A stretch of 64,000 bases of DNA from contig SCFE01000026.1 in the NCBI GenBank assembly GCA_004352715.1, positions 1,866,677-1,930,676 on the forward strand. The letters are read 5' to 3'. Within the stretch, counting starts at the first letter, position 1. Each line of letters begins with the position of its first letter. Shown piece after piece: positions 37,301-50,120 of this stretch. The stretch is from Hofstenia miamia. Taxonomy: Eukaryota; Xenacoelomorpha; Acoela. The notes beneath the pieces were generated by a model that saw only the letters and a program-made list of their open reading frames with translations, was not told where the DNA came from and made no database searches. A program made the position numbers and the translations under genes.

Positions 37301-40300
37301 GCATTCCCAAAACACTTTCTAACCACCTTAGCAATTTAAAATCTCGATATAAAATTTGAACAGGTTCCCCAATGGAAAACTTAGGATAGCTTTTCTTGAA
37401 TTCACATACAAAATCTAAAATTTTTAAATTGTCATTTGGACTCACAATACCCTCCAAATCTTTATCATAAAATTGATGAGCCGAATGAGGAAATATCTCA
37501 ATTAACGTGTCATACCCGGAAAAAAGTTTTAGTTGGTTAGTGTGAATCATGCCACTGGCAGAAAGGAAAATGGGCAGATTTTTACATTCCAGGTCATCAC
37601 TTCTAACTTCATTCACATAAAATTGTACAAAAGATAAAAATTCTTTTTTAGTTTTAAAACAAGATTCACTGAGTTCAATGCAATCTCTAGTGAAAAAACT
37701 GTTTTTCAAAAGTTCAAAAAGCAATTTTCTAGAATCTAGCAGTCTATCTTCATAGTGCCTCATCCAAGGAATTTCGTCAGAGCTGTAGACATTGACATTT
37801 AATCTAGCAGCCAAGATGAGTATGTCATTGAAAAAGTTAAGGTTTTGGGTTGTCTCTTTGTAAATAAAGGTTGAATTCACACTCACTACTTCACAAACAT
37901 CAGTGTTATACTTAAATGGAGTGTTATACAAAATTTTCAACTGTCGTACGCATTCAATAGTGTCCTCATTTAAATCAGAAGCTTGCATTAAACAATTGAA
38001 AAAATCATTATTATGAATAGAGAAACTTCCATCTTTTTCACAATACGCCTCAAATGCTTTGCCATATTGCAAGATTTCTTCATTTGTGCAATAAGTACGC
38101 ATTCCTAGACATCTTAAGAACGCCAACATTTGCTTGGAATCCACATCATTAAGAATATTTAAAATGCCGATATCTTGATATGGTGACACTTGAAGATGCA
38201 CCACATCTTTTGGCAAGAACCTTTTACTCGAAATTTCAATGATTTTGCTGTTTTCTAATAAAGATCTTAGGCAAAGCAAATCATTAGAGAGATCACTACG
38301 TCTCCGCTTTTGTTTGCTGAACAGTGATTGCAAAAATCTTAAATGTTCATTTACGTGAATAATATCAAGCTGATCTAGAATTATGGGCAAAAAAACTTTA
38401 GTATAGAATTCAATTGGTTCTAAGAACATAGATTGGTCAATCCTGCAATAAAAATCTTTGCTATTAGTTAATTTGCACTCCAAAATGCAGATATCTGCAT
38501 TCGAAAGCAACCCACTTTTAGGAAGAGGAGGCGTCCAAAAATAAGTATGTCTTTCATGAAATGAAACTAACTTCCCATCGATAGATGCATGGATTGGAAG
38601 AAGTTTCAATGTTTCCTTTTGAGATTCATCAAAAATCATCTTCTCCGACTCATTAATAAAATATTGCAGAAGATATTTACGCGTTTCCTCTGATTCAAAA
38701 AAGTCATTTTCACTATTTAAGTACATACAGAAGTTCAAAACACTGTCAAAAGATACGTTAGTTTTTTGAAACGAAAACTTTTTCATGAATTCACTTTGTG
38801 GACGTTCATGATTGTAACTGTAGTGATTGAGCTCATTTCTGTCTTCAAAGACATCATAGAGTCTATAGACAGCTTGGCGATCCTTTAAATCAATTGTGTA
38901 ATAAATTTGGGTTAAAATTCTATTGTTTTCAATAACGATTTGCGAAGCAGCACTTAAGGGAACGAGTGCGCACGCAGTGAGACTTTTAGCTGGAACTAAA
39001 CTTAAACGTCGTAATCGATCTTCATTTTTTAAAGAATCTTTTTCTTTGTAGAGATACTTCCAAATAAGTTTCAACCATTCAATTTTAGCGTTAAATTCAG
39101 CAATTGAAAGTTTCACGATTTCATTCTGTGAAAGACTTGAATAAATATTTTTAAAAAGATCGCAAAACTCTAAAAGAGGCAAGTTTTCCAAGTTAAATTC
39201 AACCAAGTGATTTCCAACTTTTTTATCAATAAATTCAATTTCGAGGTCTGGAAATATGTCACAGATTCTATTTTTATTTGTGAATGGCCTCTTTTCATAG
39301 TTGTACAAAATCCCTTTCTCAGACAAAAATATAGGCAAAGACTTTAAGGCTTCAAAAAAGTTGTCTTCAAGTTCCTCTTTAGCAAAATTAAGAAATGCTA
39401 TGAGAATGTCGCGATTGCGGAACACACTCTGGCATATAGGTGTACCACTAACTTCATTCTGATTTTTTAAAGAATTAATTAATAAATCAATTGAAAAAAG
39501 TTTAATATCGACATTGAAATGAGTGATAAAATGAAAGAACGTTAGCGGCATGCTAACAAGAATTATGTCTAAATTTGAGCACAATTTCCGCAACAAGGAA
39601 TGTTTAGGAACTTTTGAACAAGCAAAAGTCCAAAAGACAGCGTTTGTTAACTCACAGAAACGTATTTCATCATTTTGAAGACTAGGCAAAAATTTCACAT
39701 GATTGCTTTGCAAATAACGGAACAACCCTTTATTGATATTAAACTCTATATCTCTGTCGTCATATACGTGACTATTAAAAATGAATAATCTATTAAAGAA
39801 GGTGATCAGATTGTTATCGCATTCTTTCCAAATTCGAAAGAGTAATTCTTTTGAGAACAGATTTGAATAGGCATGACCTATTATATCACACAACATAACA
39901 GAATTCCACAAAGCAAAAGAACTTGAACAATCTAAGAATATCTCTTTCCTTGATTCATCAAGAATAAAATCTCCATTAAAAATGATCGATGCAGACATTC
40001 CACGAAACAAATCTGTTCTAGGTTTTAATGGAAGATAGCAACAAAGACTTGGTGAAATCATTTTAGACAAAGAAAGTGCTACACCTCCTCTCATTAGACT
40101 GCGTTTGAAAGAAACGTTTTGATTGTTAAAGAAATCATGTTTTTCCGAAATTACCCAATCTTCTGAAAAATGGACACCATTCGTATGGCCTTCAATTTTT
40201 ACATTGAAATTTTTTTGTAATGGTCTTTCAAATAGAACTTCCTCATCAGAACATGTTTTGCATACTTCGGAAACAGTATGCCATACATTATTTTCAATAA

Positions 40301-43300
40301 CTGAGATTCTTACAGATGTAACATTTCTTAAGAAAAGAATAGATTTACTAATAGTTTCTGAGAAATCCCTTAAATTCTTTTCGAACAAACAAAGTGAAGG
40401 AATGTTTTCGGACACAGAGGATGCAGTTTTTCGAAATGGGAGGCGAAATGTGGTACCTCCTTCTAAACAAGGTAAAGTTTTTAATTGAAAGCATTCAAAT
40501 GAATCAGAGAAATCATCAATGAATTTAGAACTTAAATCAATTAATATTCCAGGAGATGTATATTTGACTATTTGATATAGAGGATCCAGAACACCTAAAA
40601 TGCCACAACCATTATTGTCCAGTTGAGTGCAAATTTGTGGTGTGTCTGTAATTTGATAAACACAGTTAAACCCAACTCCGAACTTTCCAATTTTATTGCA
40701 ATCTTCATGCTTTGATCCTTCACCGACGGATTGAATGCCTTGTAGATCAGTTTCATTGAAACAAGCATTGTTGTAAAATAACAGAGCTGGTCCTGATAAA
40801 ATTTCCCAACCCTCTGCAATTACTCTCTCATTATTATATGTGGTTTTATCCAAAACAATGTGAACAAAGCTAGCACCGCTATCATCAGCATTTTGCAACA
40901 ATTCTTTGTATAGATCATTTTGATCTGTGTACTGACTAGCAATACGCTTTAATCGATTCGTTAAGCTCTCTCGTTGCCCAAATGATTTTCCAAGAGGTTT
41001 TCCAACTGCATCCAACTGAAAATGTCTTCTAGTTTTTACCCCAAAATGATGTGCAACTATTGGAGGAATCATATCGTGACAAGTATTGTGTGGAATTTCA
41101 GAATCTAACCAAGGACAATCATTAATGCAAAGTTTATGAGAGAAGGATAAAACACAATTATTGGAAGGAATCAAAATTTCATTAAGATTAGAGGTTTCTT
41201 GCTTAAAATTTTCATACAGAAATTTTAAAACAGATATAATCTCTTTACATAGATTCTCATCAATACTGTCTTGTGAATAGTCATTAATTGCATTTAAATA
41301 TCGTTGAGTAGAAAAGCTACTACACAATCCAATTTCGGAGAAATAATCTAGAACAGTACTAGGACAATGTGGATGTATTACGAAGAGTTTATCCCCAAGC
41401 GAGCAATCATTTTTGTTGAACGACAAATGATCAAATGAACAAAATCGAGAGTTTGATGTTGGAAAGCAAATAATGTCTTTAAATCCAAAATTTATTCTAT
41501 TATCTTTAAGATACTCAATGAATTTAACGAATTTGCAAAGTTTTTCAAAAAATGAGAGAGTAGCTTGATTGGAAAGTAAACGAATGTTTTTTTCTAAATC
41601 GTAAAGAGAAGGTGATTTGTAAATTGAATGCTCAGAAACAAGTACATGACATGAATTGAGTCCAAGGTCTCTACTATTAAACACAGGGAAAGCTAAATCT
41701 ATGGCATCCGAGTATATCTCGGAAAAGCATTTATTTATAGGAAACCATTGCAACTTCTTCTGAAAAATGACAGGTAATCTTATTAAATTGAAGTCTTGTT
41801 CTACATAAAACCTATAAAAATCATTGAGATGTAATAATAACTTCTTGACTCTGTTTAGTGCTTCATGGTAATCATTAATTGATAAGATATTATTCCAACA
41901 AAGACTCAATAAATCTGTGGGTAGGTACGAGGTTATCATCCCTATTGATTCCCAATTTGATATTCCAGAATTATCCATCCATAACCGAGATTTCCTACAG
42001 GGAAAAAAGTCATCTATAAAATCTACCAAGTGTGCCACGTCGCTGCTCGGGTGAACAATTTGAGACGGTTCTAAATAAGTAGTTTTTGTCTTAATCCAAC
42101 GATGAGTCTTCAGAATATGATCAATTGTAGAAATATTGTTAAACTTTGCATAAACAATCAGTTCTTCTGCATCTTCATAAGTTAGTTTTTTAATATTACT
42201 TACAATAACACTTAGACATTCTGTAAGACTTAAAAATATATCGTTTGAAAAAACATGCTTTTTGAGGATTTTAAAAATCTTTGCGGGAAGAACGACTGCG
42301 GAACTAGACATTAATTTATTGTTGTACAAAACATCCAAAAGGCTCTTAGTCTTAATCTGCATTTTGAAATCAATATCTTCATCAATTATCTTAATATTTG
42401 ATAAGCACTGAAATCCTGTAATCGTGGAAAACAAGGGTACATTAGAAGTTGATAACAACTTATAGAAACTATCAACAATGTGTTCAGAGATGTAATCAAG
42501 TTCAACTGGAAATAAACTGTACACATCTTCCGGTTCTCGTAAATATGATTTAACTATGTTGAGCAAATTGAAAATGGCGGGAACTGAATAATCACGAAGT
42601 AGTTCATTGTTCCATTGCCCGGGATTTCCTTTGTCATCAATAGTTTTCATTGTCAGTTCTCGCCTTGAAGTTGAAAGCTCGAAATTTCCGTTTAAAATGA
42701 AAGGCAGCTTAGAATGAATAGGGAGAGGCAAAAAGCAACACAAAGTATTTGTTTTCAATATATTTGGAATGCCATCGCAAATACTCACTGCTGCACATGA
42801 AGCCATGATTCCCTCACGATGACGTTTTCTACTGTAGGCAGAAATTAAATATTTTGTGACATGATTATTTGACTCCGTAATGTCCACTTCATAGGTACAT
42901 TCCGTAGACTCTGATAGTATTCTTATTGAAGAGAGATTGGTGTTTGATAAGAGATTCGTAATGTCGTGGATGCTTCTTGAGAAGGAAAAAAGATATTCAA
43001 AGTCCTCTCCTTCATTCTCCAATATAGAAACTTTGATTTCGTGAACATTTTGCGTAAATAATATCAACAATTCACCCATTTTTCTCATCATATCAAATAG
43101 ACACATTATTTCATTTTCGTCATAAGAGAGTTTAGAAAGTTTGCTATTTTCAGCTTGGGAATTAGAACGCAATGGTAATCTAAAGATTGTTCCTAAAAAT
43201 TCTTTGCTAGAGTTGTTTTTAAAGAGGCTAGTATTAAATCCTTCGAAACAATCAAATGGTTTCAATTGATCTGACATGAGGTCCACAATGTGATTGTCTA

Positions 43301-43549
43301 AGAATTTATCATTAAGGTTCACAACACGGCCTCCATCCAACAAAGATTGGCAATGGGGATCAAAAACACAAAACCTGTCAGCAGAAACAAACATGGGGAT
43401 ATCAGTAACATTGTAGACCACATTGAAACCAAGTCCAAATTTTCCAATTTGAGCTTCAGAATCTGCTTTAGTTTCGCCGCCTAATTGACAGATATTTCTG
43501 AAATCATCCGGAGTAAACTTTGCATCATTGTATATCATCAGAGATGGAC
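34311..43549 (-). CDS. Sacsin-like gene B, exon 2 (two Hsp90-like ATPase repeats, about 3147 aa in total)
   Basis: One open exon of 9239 bases on the minus strand. The acceptor is TTGCTTAG|GT at 43550/43549, giving GPSLMIYNDAKF exactly as in gene A. With exon 1 the product is about 3147 residues. The first G-box IGKFGLGFNVVYNVTD is at residue 103, the same place as in gene A, and LPFILNGNFELSTSRRELTM closes the domain. A second ATPase domain starts near 920: FGQRESLTNRLKRIASQYT, KELLQNADDSGAS, IGKFGVGFNCVYQITDTP and GDFILDESRKEI. The remaining 1900 residues align with gene A throughout; for example YVELIIPVYFKKMQQSDI matches YVELIVPIYFKNMSQSDI. The last 150 residues diverge strongly. No J, HEPN or ubiquitin-like domain is visible. 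It converges on gene A with 4.1 kb between stops, which indicates inverted duplication of one ancestor. Confidence 0.93.
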
Positions 43550-44204
43550 CTAAGCAATTTGAATACAGTTACACCACTTTGTACATTATAAAATTACTTA
43601 GGACTTTCATTTTTTCAATGAAAAATGTAATCGAATGTCAACAATAAACGGAAAAGAAAGGTGGGATAAAAATATTGTGGCCCTTCAAAGAAATCAGTAA
43701 TCTGAAATAATATGAAAATGATAATATGATAACCTATACGAGTTCCGTCAATATAAATAAAATGTCATGAAATAAAAAATATTTAAGAGTTTTTGGTCTT
43801 CAATTCTAAAAGCCCTTATGTTTCATATGGGAACATAAAAATTCCACGACGTTTCTAATAAAGTTTAATCACATTTACATTGGAGAAAATTTAAGGAGCC
43901 ATTAACATTTTAATAAAAAGTATTTAGCAATTTTCTACGGACCATCATTTCATTAGATCTTCTACACAATGAAGTTTTGAAATTGAGCTCTAATATGATT
44001 TTCACTACGCCTTAAACTAAATTAATATATATGTATATATTTAAAAAGACATGAAAATTGATAAGTTTACTTGAAAAGACCAATAATAATACAAAAACAA
44101 TCAAATATTTTTCTCTATAATTGAAAAGTTTTCAACTGTGGAGTTGCGAAATGCAACTTACACTAAATATATTTTCGTTTAATTATACTGAAATTAATAT
44201 ATTG

Positions 44205-45311
44205 CAGGGTGTCCGCGCATTTCAAGGTAGTTCCAGCCCAAACTGAGAGCAATTTTCTGGGAGTAATATGTTGACCACACTCCTTAAATTTGAAATTTCC
44301 AGCCATTTCCAGACTGAAATTAACGCAAATTACTACATTTGATGAAATTTCGCCCACGAGTAAATCATTTGATTATCAAACAGATATAACCATGCAATAC
44401 ATAAACATAAACAGTATTTTAATCACTTGAATAAAACTTTTCGACATGCTAAAAAGTAGAGTATGCCCTTGCAAAGGCTCATTTTTTTCAGTTGATTTCA
44501 AAAAAAATGTATATACAATTGCTACAGATGAAAATATCTAAGACAATAGTTGGCAAACCACTCAATTCAATAATTTGTAAATATTTAGAGTATCTATTTG
44601 TATTTAAACAAAATTTTTATTAGAGAACCGCCAATGTTATTGAAGTAGACAAAAAGTTGGAGCACTAACCTTTGGGTCAGTTTTACTTCAAATTCAATGG
44701 TTGGGGAACTTCTTAAACTTTAAAATTGAATTCCTACTACTGACATGTTCTAATAATCATTTCTCTTACTATGAGCCACGCAAAATATATATTTCTTAAA
44801 AAATTATAAAGTTCTACTCCTAGTGCAGATGTACTTCCTAGTAATGCTGACAATCTTCTATAGGAAGATGGCAAACTTAAACAGCATCTTGTGGCAGATA
44901 TTTATTTTAAAATCGCAGCGCTATGGATAAACATACTTCAAGAAATGTGTCTATTAGGAATAGTGCAAAAGGCAGAAATCGAAAAGGCCAATTTCCAGTT
45001 GTTGCAAAGGTGATGAAGGAAAAGTCACGTGGAAATATTTATATAGTAGTTCGTGATATCAAGCTGTGCTTAACAAGATGACTAGACAATGTAGTTGTTA
45101 CTGCAATTTCAAGTCTTGATCAGGAACCTATTCCTAACAATACTCGTTAGCTCAGTGACAACTTTATTGGAAGCTTGGTACATATAGATAAGAGAATAAA
45201 TTTGACAATAAAAAATTGAATTTCCACCAGGTAGTTCCAGGTACTAAAGGCCGTTCAAGGCAGCAACTTTGAACTTCCGGGCATTTCCAGGGCAGCAGCG
45301 CGGACACCCTG
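44205..45311. mobile_element. Non-autonomous DNA transposon (1107 bp)
   Basis: CAGGGTGTCCGCGC at 44205-44218 is matched by its perfect inverse GCGCGGACACCCTG at 45298-45311. Further in, AAGGTAGTTCCAG (44225) and the words CATTTCCAG near both ends also recur. TATTG flanks both sides (44200-44204 and 45312-45316). Five bases is shorter than the hAT standard, so the superfamily is uncertain. No transposase frame is visible inside; a short piece near 44990-45080 (FPVVAKVMKEKSRGN) is unrecognised. Confidence 0.8.
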
Positions 45312-45479
45312 TATTGATTCAGCAAGCAAAAATGGTTGAAATACCAGTCTTAGAAAAGCATAATTGTTAGTTTGGAATTGTGTTTAAGAAAACTGTTACG
45401 GTTCTCTAACATCTACAATTCTTTGCATTTTTGTGTAAATTTGAGACAATCATTAATAAACCAAAAACATTAAAATAAA

Positions 45480-45828
45480 GCATTCCGTGGAGGCTCTAAG
45501 TATTACCTTTCCTACTATATATTAACACATCGCACCCTCCACTCGTTTTTCAATCGTGCTTGTGCTGCTGCTAATTACATCTTGACTCTCAACCCTCCAA
45601 CAGCGATTGATTTCTTTTCCCCGCCACCGAGCTTCAAGAAATCCTCTTTGCTGAGCCCTTCTCCAACTTCGCCTACTCTTCCATCTGCTCCTACTTTATC
45701 TCCTGTGACTGTCCTCGCTGCTGCAAAACTTGACTTGTTTTTATACTTTTGTAGAGCTTGCCTTCAGTGGCTAAATAAAGTCATTTATTATTATTACTAT
45801 TAGTATTATTATTACTATTATACAAGGC
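45480..45828 (+). mobile_element. LINE-like 3' tail with (ATT)n end
   Basis: A more GC-rich Ser/Pro/Thr-coding stretch (45560-45720) leads into CTAAATAAAGTCATTTATTA and an ATT-rich microsatellite to 45828. A polyadenylation-like word followed by a short-repeat tail is a usual 3' end of L2/CR1-type elements. The reverse transcriptase is not present. The following ACAAGGCCGGATTTACAAAT and GGGGCCCTAGGC (about 45823-45858) look like the end of a different DNA transposon. Confidence 0.45.
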
Positions 45829-46024
45829 CGGATTTACAAATCATGGGGCCCTAGGCCTGCGAGAACTTGGAGCCCATTAAAACTTCACCACTGCTTCTCT
45901 ATGTCCACATAAAAAAAACAATAAGATTAATATATGTATAAAATGTAATTCATATGAAGAATACAATTAATGTATTTCAAATAAACAATATCTCATAAAT
46001 TAAAAAGAACCTTTCGCCCTGTCA

Positions 46025-46560
46025 TTGAATAAATATGTCATTAAAATCCAGTGTTTTGTTTGTCACTGTTTATTGCTAACAGTGTTAGATTTGACATTTT
46101 GTTTTGTCCTAATGATGAAATGCAGTAACGCCAAAATTGAAAAAAATTTACTTGAACAAAGGGAAATAGAAAAAGAAATTAATATAAACGTGACAAAAGC
46201 TGATGCCATGGTGAAAAAGAACGGGCTGGTTATTGAACGCTCATGTATTAAATTTGTAAATCCGCTTAAGTATTTTGGTGTCACATTGACCCAATCTGGA
46301 TCATTTACGCATAATGTCAAAATGATATTCTTAAAGGCAGTCAAACCACTGCTCAAACACTTTTTCAATGTTAAGATTATGCCCATCGCAGCTTGCACTA
46401 TCAGAGAACTATGGCAATACTTAAAAGTAAATGATCTAAAGAAAATTGCTTCAATTTAATAAATGTTCAAGAAGCGTTGACTATGTCTAAGTGAAAATAC
46501 TAAAAATAGGCAAACACTGCCAGAGGACCTCAAGTACAATTATATACTACAAGACACAGT
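46025..46560 (+). mobile_element. LINE reverse-transcriptase thumb fragment
   Basis: The open frame 46025-46459 contains GLVIERSCIKFVNPLKYFGV followed by TLTQSGSFTHNV, the conserved YLGVxLTxxGSF segment downstream of the reverse-transcriptase palm in LINEs. After the stop, RLCLSENTKNRQTLPEDLKY (about 46480-46535) continues in another frame. The palm with its catalytic residues is missing. It is in antisense orientation to gene B within its intron. A host gene reading is unlikely given the motif and truncation. Confidence 0.6.
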
Positions 46561-47960
46561 AATTAGTAAAGCATTCTCAAACTTTTCGTGCAGAGCCGCA
46601 TGGCACTGATATGAATATGTATGCCAATTAGTTATATTTACTAATTTTTGCCAAATTTATAAAATTTCACATACATGTTTTTTTGCTTTGCTAACCCGCG
46701 TCCTAGTGGGTGTAGTGCATAATTTCCCTGAACATATAACACTGATAAAACACTCTCCTGTTCAGTAACTGGAGATTTTATGCAAAAAAATAACCAAGAA
46801 AATTATTACCAGGTATTGTTGGGAACCTATAGGATTTGTATCATTCAGTGATTACGCTGTATATAGAAAATATAGTTGCAAAGAAGTCTTTTGTATTGAA
46901 GACAATCTCATTGAAAACGAAAGCAACAAATAACTGTCCTTATCAAATGAGAACTCTAGATATCAAATAATATTATTTTAATATTTAAGCAACCACAAAT
47001 TTATGAGCTGTCCAGCGACGTTTAATAACATTTGTACCTATATATTGTTCAGTTTTCTATATTGTACACAGCAAACATGAATGCTTTCTTGAAAGACGAT
47101 TTTTGCTTAATTTAATCTTGTAATTATGATCATAAAAGAAAAGAATATGTAAACATTTCTACACTTGAAACAGTTTGGATTTAATAAAAATCCTACTTTT
47201 CTTGTTACAATTTCTTTAGTATTAGCTAAGAATATTTCGAATTCAAATACAGTTTAAATCATCTTAGAAATTACCAATTGTTTAGCCAAAACTAATTCAA
47301 AATGGAGTCAAATCAGGTAGTAGACCCGTGAAGACTGCGCAAAGAATACTATTTAGGTAAGAATTTTTGGCGGCCTCAAAATGTAAAGTGAATGTAAAAA
47401 AAAAATTGAAATAGCACGTAATATGAGTAGTTTTATGACGTAAATAAGTGACCGCAAGGGCGAAAAATCATGTGATGTTGATGGTAAAAAGCAACGTCGC
47501 ATTTACTGTTTGGCAAATATTTGCCTCATATGTCAGAACGAAAACAGAAAATTATGCAAATTTGGGATGCACGGACAGAAAACCAACATCTAAAGACTAA
47601 ACAAAGTGAACAGAATAAACCACAGAAATTTTCAAGTATTCTAAGAAATGTAAAAGCAAAGGCGACAGACTGCACGGCACACTGATTTATGTCTGCTATA
47701 TATGGAGAGTTTCGGCTCATAACCCTAAAATGATTCCATTATCAACAAAGTTGTTTATACAAGATAATTGATGTATCTAAACTCATTTAAATCAATTATG
47801 GCTGAGAAAAGGCTTGCGTCGTAATTGAACTATTAGTGTCACCAGAAAATTATTGCATAATGCAAAAATTCAAAATCAATACTATCTAATTTTCCAAGTT
47901 CTATCATCATGTGACCTTCTCATCTCTGACTTTATTTCATCCAATTGAAGCGTTGTCTCA
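46561..47960. other. Non-coding part of gene B intron
   Basis: AT-rich sequence with no repeat or coding signal that I can support. Confidence 0.55.
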
Positions 47961-47966
47961 TACATT

Positions 47967-48006
47967 CAGGGTTGGTAAAAAAGTGTATTTAAAAAAAACG
48001 TTTAAA
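47967..48006 (+). repeat. Possible older hAT-like terminus, interrupted by hAT-2
   Basis: CAGGGTTGGTAAAAAAGTGT at 47967-47986 looks like a hAT-type end of the CAGGGTTGG family. The sequence continues in register across the hAT-2 insertion (CGTTTAAA, then ACGATTAAAACAATGG at 50295). A matching right end could be the degraded stretch at 50540-50575, but no CCAACCCTG is found. Confidence 0.3.
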
Positions 48007-48019
48007 CAGTGTATTGACG

Positions 48020-48047
<28 letters not shown>
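48020..48047. repeat. (TA)n microsatellite in hAT-2 left end
   Basis: About fourteen TA units immediately inside the left inverted repeat of hAT-2. It has probably expanded from the ATATACGA subterminal motif. Confidence 0.9.
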
Positions 48048-48052
<5 letters not shown>

Positions 48053-48324
48053 CGAAATATATACGAATATACGATTTTTTTTTCAAAAATAGTAATATAC
48101 GATAATATACGACACAAATATTAAAAGTGTTGTATATATATATATACGATTTGGTAATAAAAGCACTCAAAATTGCTAGAATTTTTTAACAACGTTATTT
48201 TGCAAAATTCTTAACGAGGATATATCACGCGTTCTCAGCGCTGTTGCATAATTTCTTATCATAATTAGCTTCATCTGCGCGAAAGTCCTGTGGTTTTCAA
48301 AGTTATTTTATCTTTCATGTTCAA

Positions 48325-50120
48325 GCATGGTTGTCAAATATGACTTATTCTTTAAAGTCCCTTGCTCCGTTAAGGCTGACGCTGATTGTGTGGCTAAATG
48401 TCACGCCTACAATGTGTCCAGCTTCAAGTACAAATTGAATTCCAAAGTGCAATTTATTGTGACATTTGCAAATAAAGCATTCCAGCGCTTTAGAAAGCCA
48501 TCTGACTGATGTTCAACCGAAGAAACAAAGCACAACTCTCGCAAGTGTTAACGGAACTTTATCTATCACGCAGAAGCCAGCGGTTTTTAAGCATCAAGAC
48601 GCAATCGTTACTTCTATTGTGAAGAATCTCGTTGTTGCTGAGTGCTTACCATTGACTATTGTCGAAAATGTGCATTTTCGTAAATTCTTGTCTGATGTGC
48701 AGCCACGATTCAAACCAGTTTTTTATCGAACCGTTGTGGAAAAGATTAATGTTTTATTCGAGCAAGCTATCAAAACGCTTCAAAGCGACTTGAAAGAGCT
48801 TCAATATCGACCAAGCATAACTCTTGATATGTAGACGACGCGCACCAATTTGTGCATGATGGGCGTTACCGTTCACTATATAAGAACGAGCTCCGATCTG
48901 GGAGGAGAACCCCAGTTCAAGAACATGCTTTTGGGATGTGTCGAATTTCCACCACCGCACTTGCACTAAAAGGACTGGCAAAAGAACGAAATCTTGATGG
49001 TTATTTTAAAGTTATTACGGACACTGCATTCCATGTAAAATCAGCATTCAGGAGTATCATTTTTAAAGAAGACACCGATCCAGGTATGCTATGTGATGAG
49101 ATGATTGATTGTCTATGTGAAGCTTGTAGCGAAGGGGGATTGATGTGGGGCACATGGAGTGGATGTGTGGAACATATATTGCAGGTGGGAATAAAAGATG
49201 GTTTAAAGGAATTGGCGCATTATGTAGAGTGCACAAAAGCGCTTCGTAAAGTCAAAGCTATAACGAAGTTGCAGCGCCAAATTGAACAAAAATATTCCGG
49301 CACCTAACGACACCACATGGAATTCGGAATACCGAATGGTAAAATTTACAAGCGTACCCGAGAACGCAGAGAACATTAATAGCTCGCTCGATAATACTCA
49401 CCCGAGCAATTGAAGCTTTCGAATCATGACTACATAAAAGACGTCACTGTTTCTCTGGAATTTTTTTCGGACGCCACAGATCAGCTTCAGGCAGAGAAAG
49501 TGCCGACTATGCATCTACTCATACCCGTACTGCAAGCATTAGAGCTGGCACTCACGACGACGAAATGCAATAGAGCAGTGGGAAACGCACTAAAAGAAGC
49601 TCTGTACATTGCCTTAAAGAAAGGTTTAAATTTGCATTGGATGATGAAATCGTAATCGTGGCTGCTGCCTTACCTCCTGAAGTAAAGCTCTCCTTTACTG
49701 ATACAACGCATGATTTTTTCAAGTTTAGCCGGATTAAAGTTACCAGTATCCTACGAAACTATGTGCAGAATCATCCTACTGTTAAGTCGTCGCAAACAAC
49801 ACCAGCTGATGCTCCCCTGCCAAGAAGGTCAAGCTCATGGAGTTTTCCCTGTTTGCCGATGAGCTTCCTGCTACAAGCATCGCAACACCCGAGAAGATGG
49901 AGCCTCTCGCACTTTTGGAAAAGTATCTGAATACGCCAAGAGAAAGAACACGGGCTGAGAAATATTGGGCTTCATAAGCTGTAATTTCGCCGAACTGGCA
50001 ATAGTGGCCTTTGAGGCATTGTCTGTGTCAGTCAGCTCCGCTCCGGCAGAAAGATTGTTTTCCACGTGTGGAAGGCCGCTGGGCCGGCTACGCTTGCGTA
50101 TGAAGCCTTAAACCTCTCGA
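48325..50120 (+). pseudogene. hAT transposase (ZBED-like), degenerate
   Basis: Frames in order: DVQPKKQSTTLASVNGTLS (about 48500); then AECLPLTIVENVHFRKFLSD and VQPRFKPVFYRTVVEKI (48640-48750), the DUF-type N-terminal hAT region. ITLDM at 48830 is followed by TRTNLCMMGVTVHYI. KVITDTAFHVKSAFR is at about 49010-49060. PTMHLLIPVLQALELAL is at about 49500. Finally LSVSVSSAPAERLFSTCGRP, then LGRLRLRMKP (50015-50105), is the hAT C-terminal dimerisation motif. Several frameshifts and stops, so non-functional. It lies antisense to gene B. Confidence 0.85.

Noticed and set aside
40123-40488. 121-codon plus-strand frame inside gene B
   Set aside because: It is antisense to the well-supported second ATPase domain and has no protein-like motif.
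47958-48170. Tyr/Ile-rich minus-strand frame
   Set aside because: Produced by the TA microsatellite and ATATACGA repeats in the left end of hAT-2.
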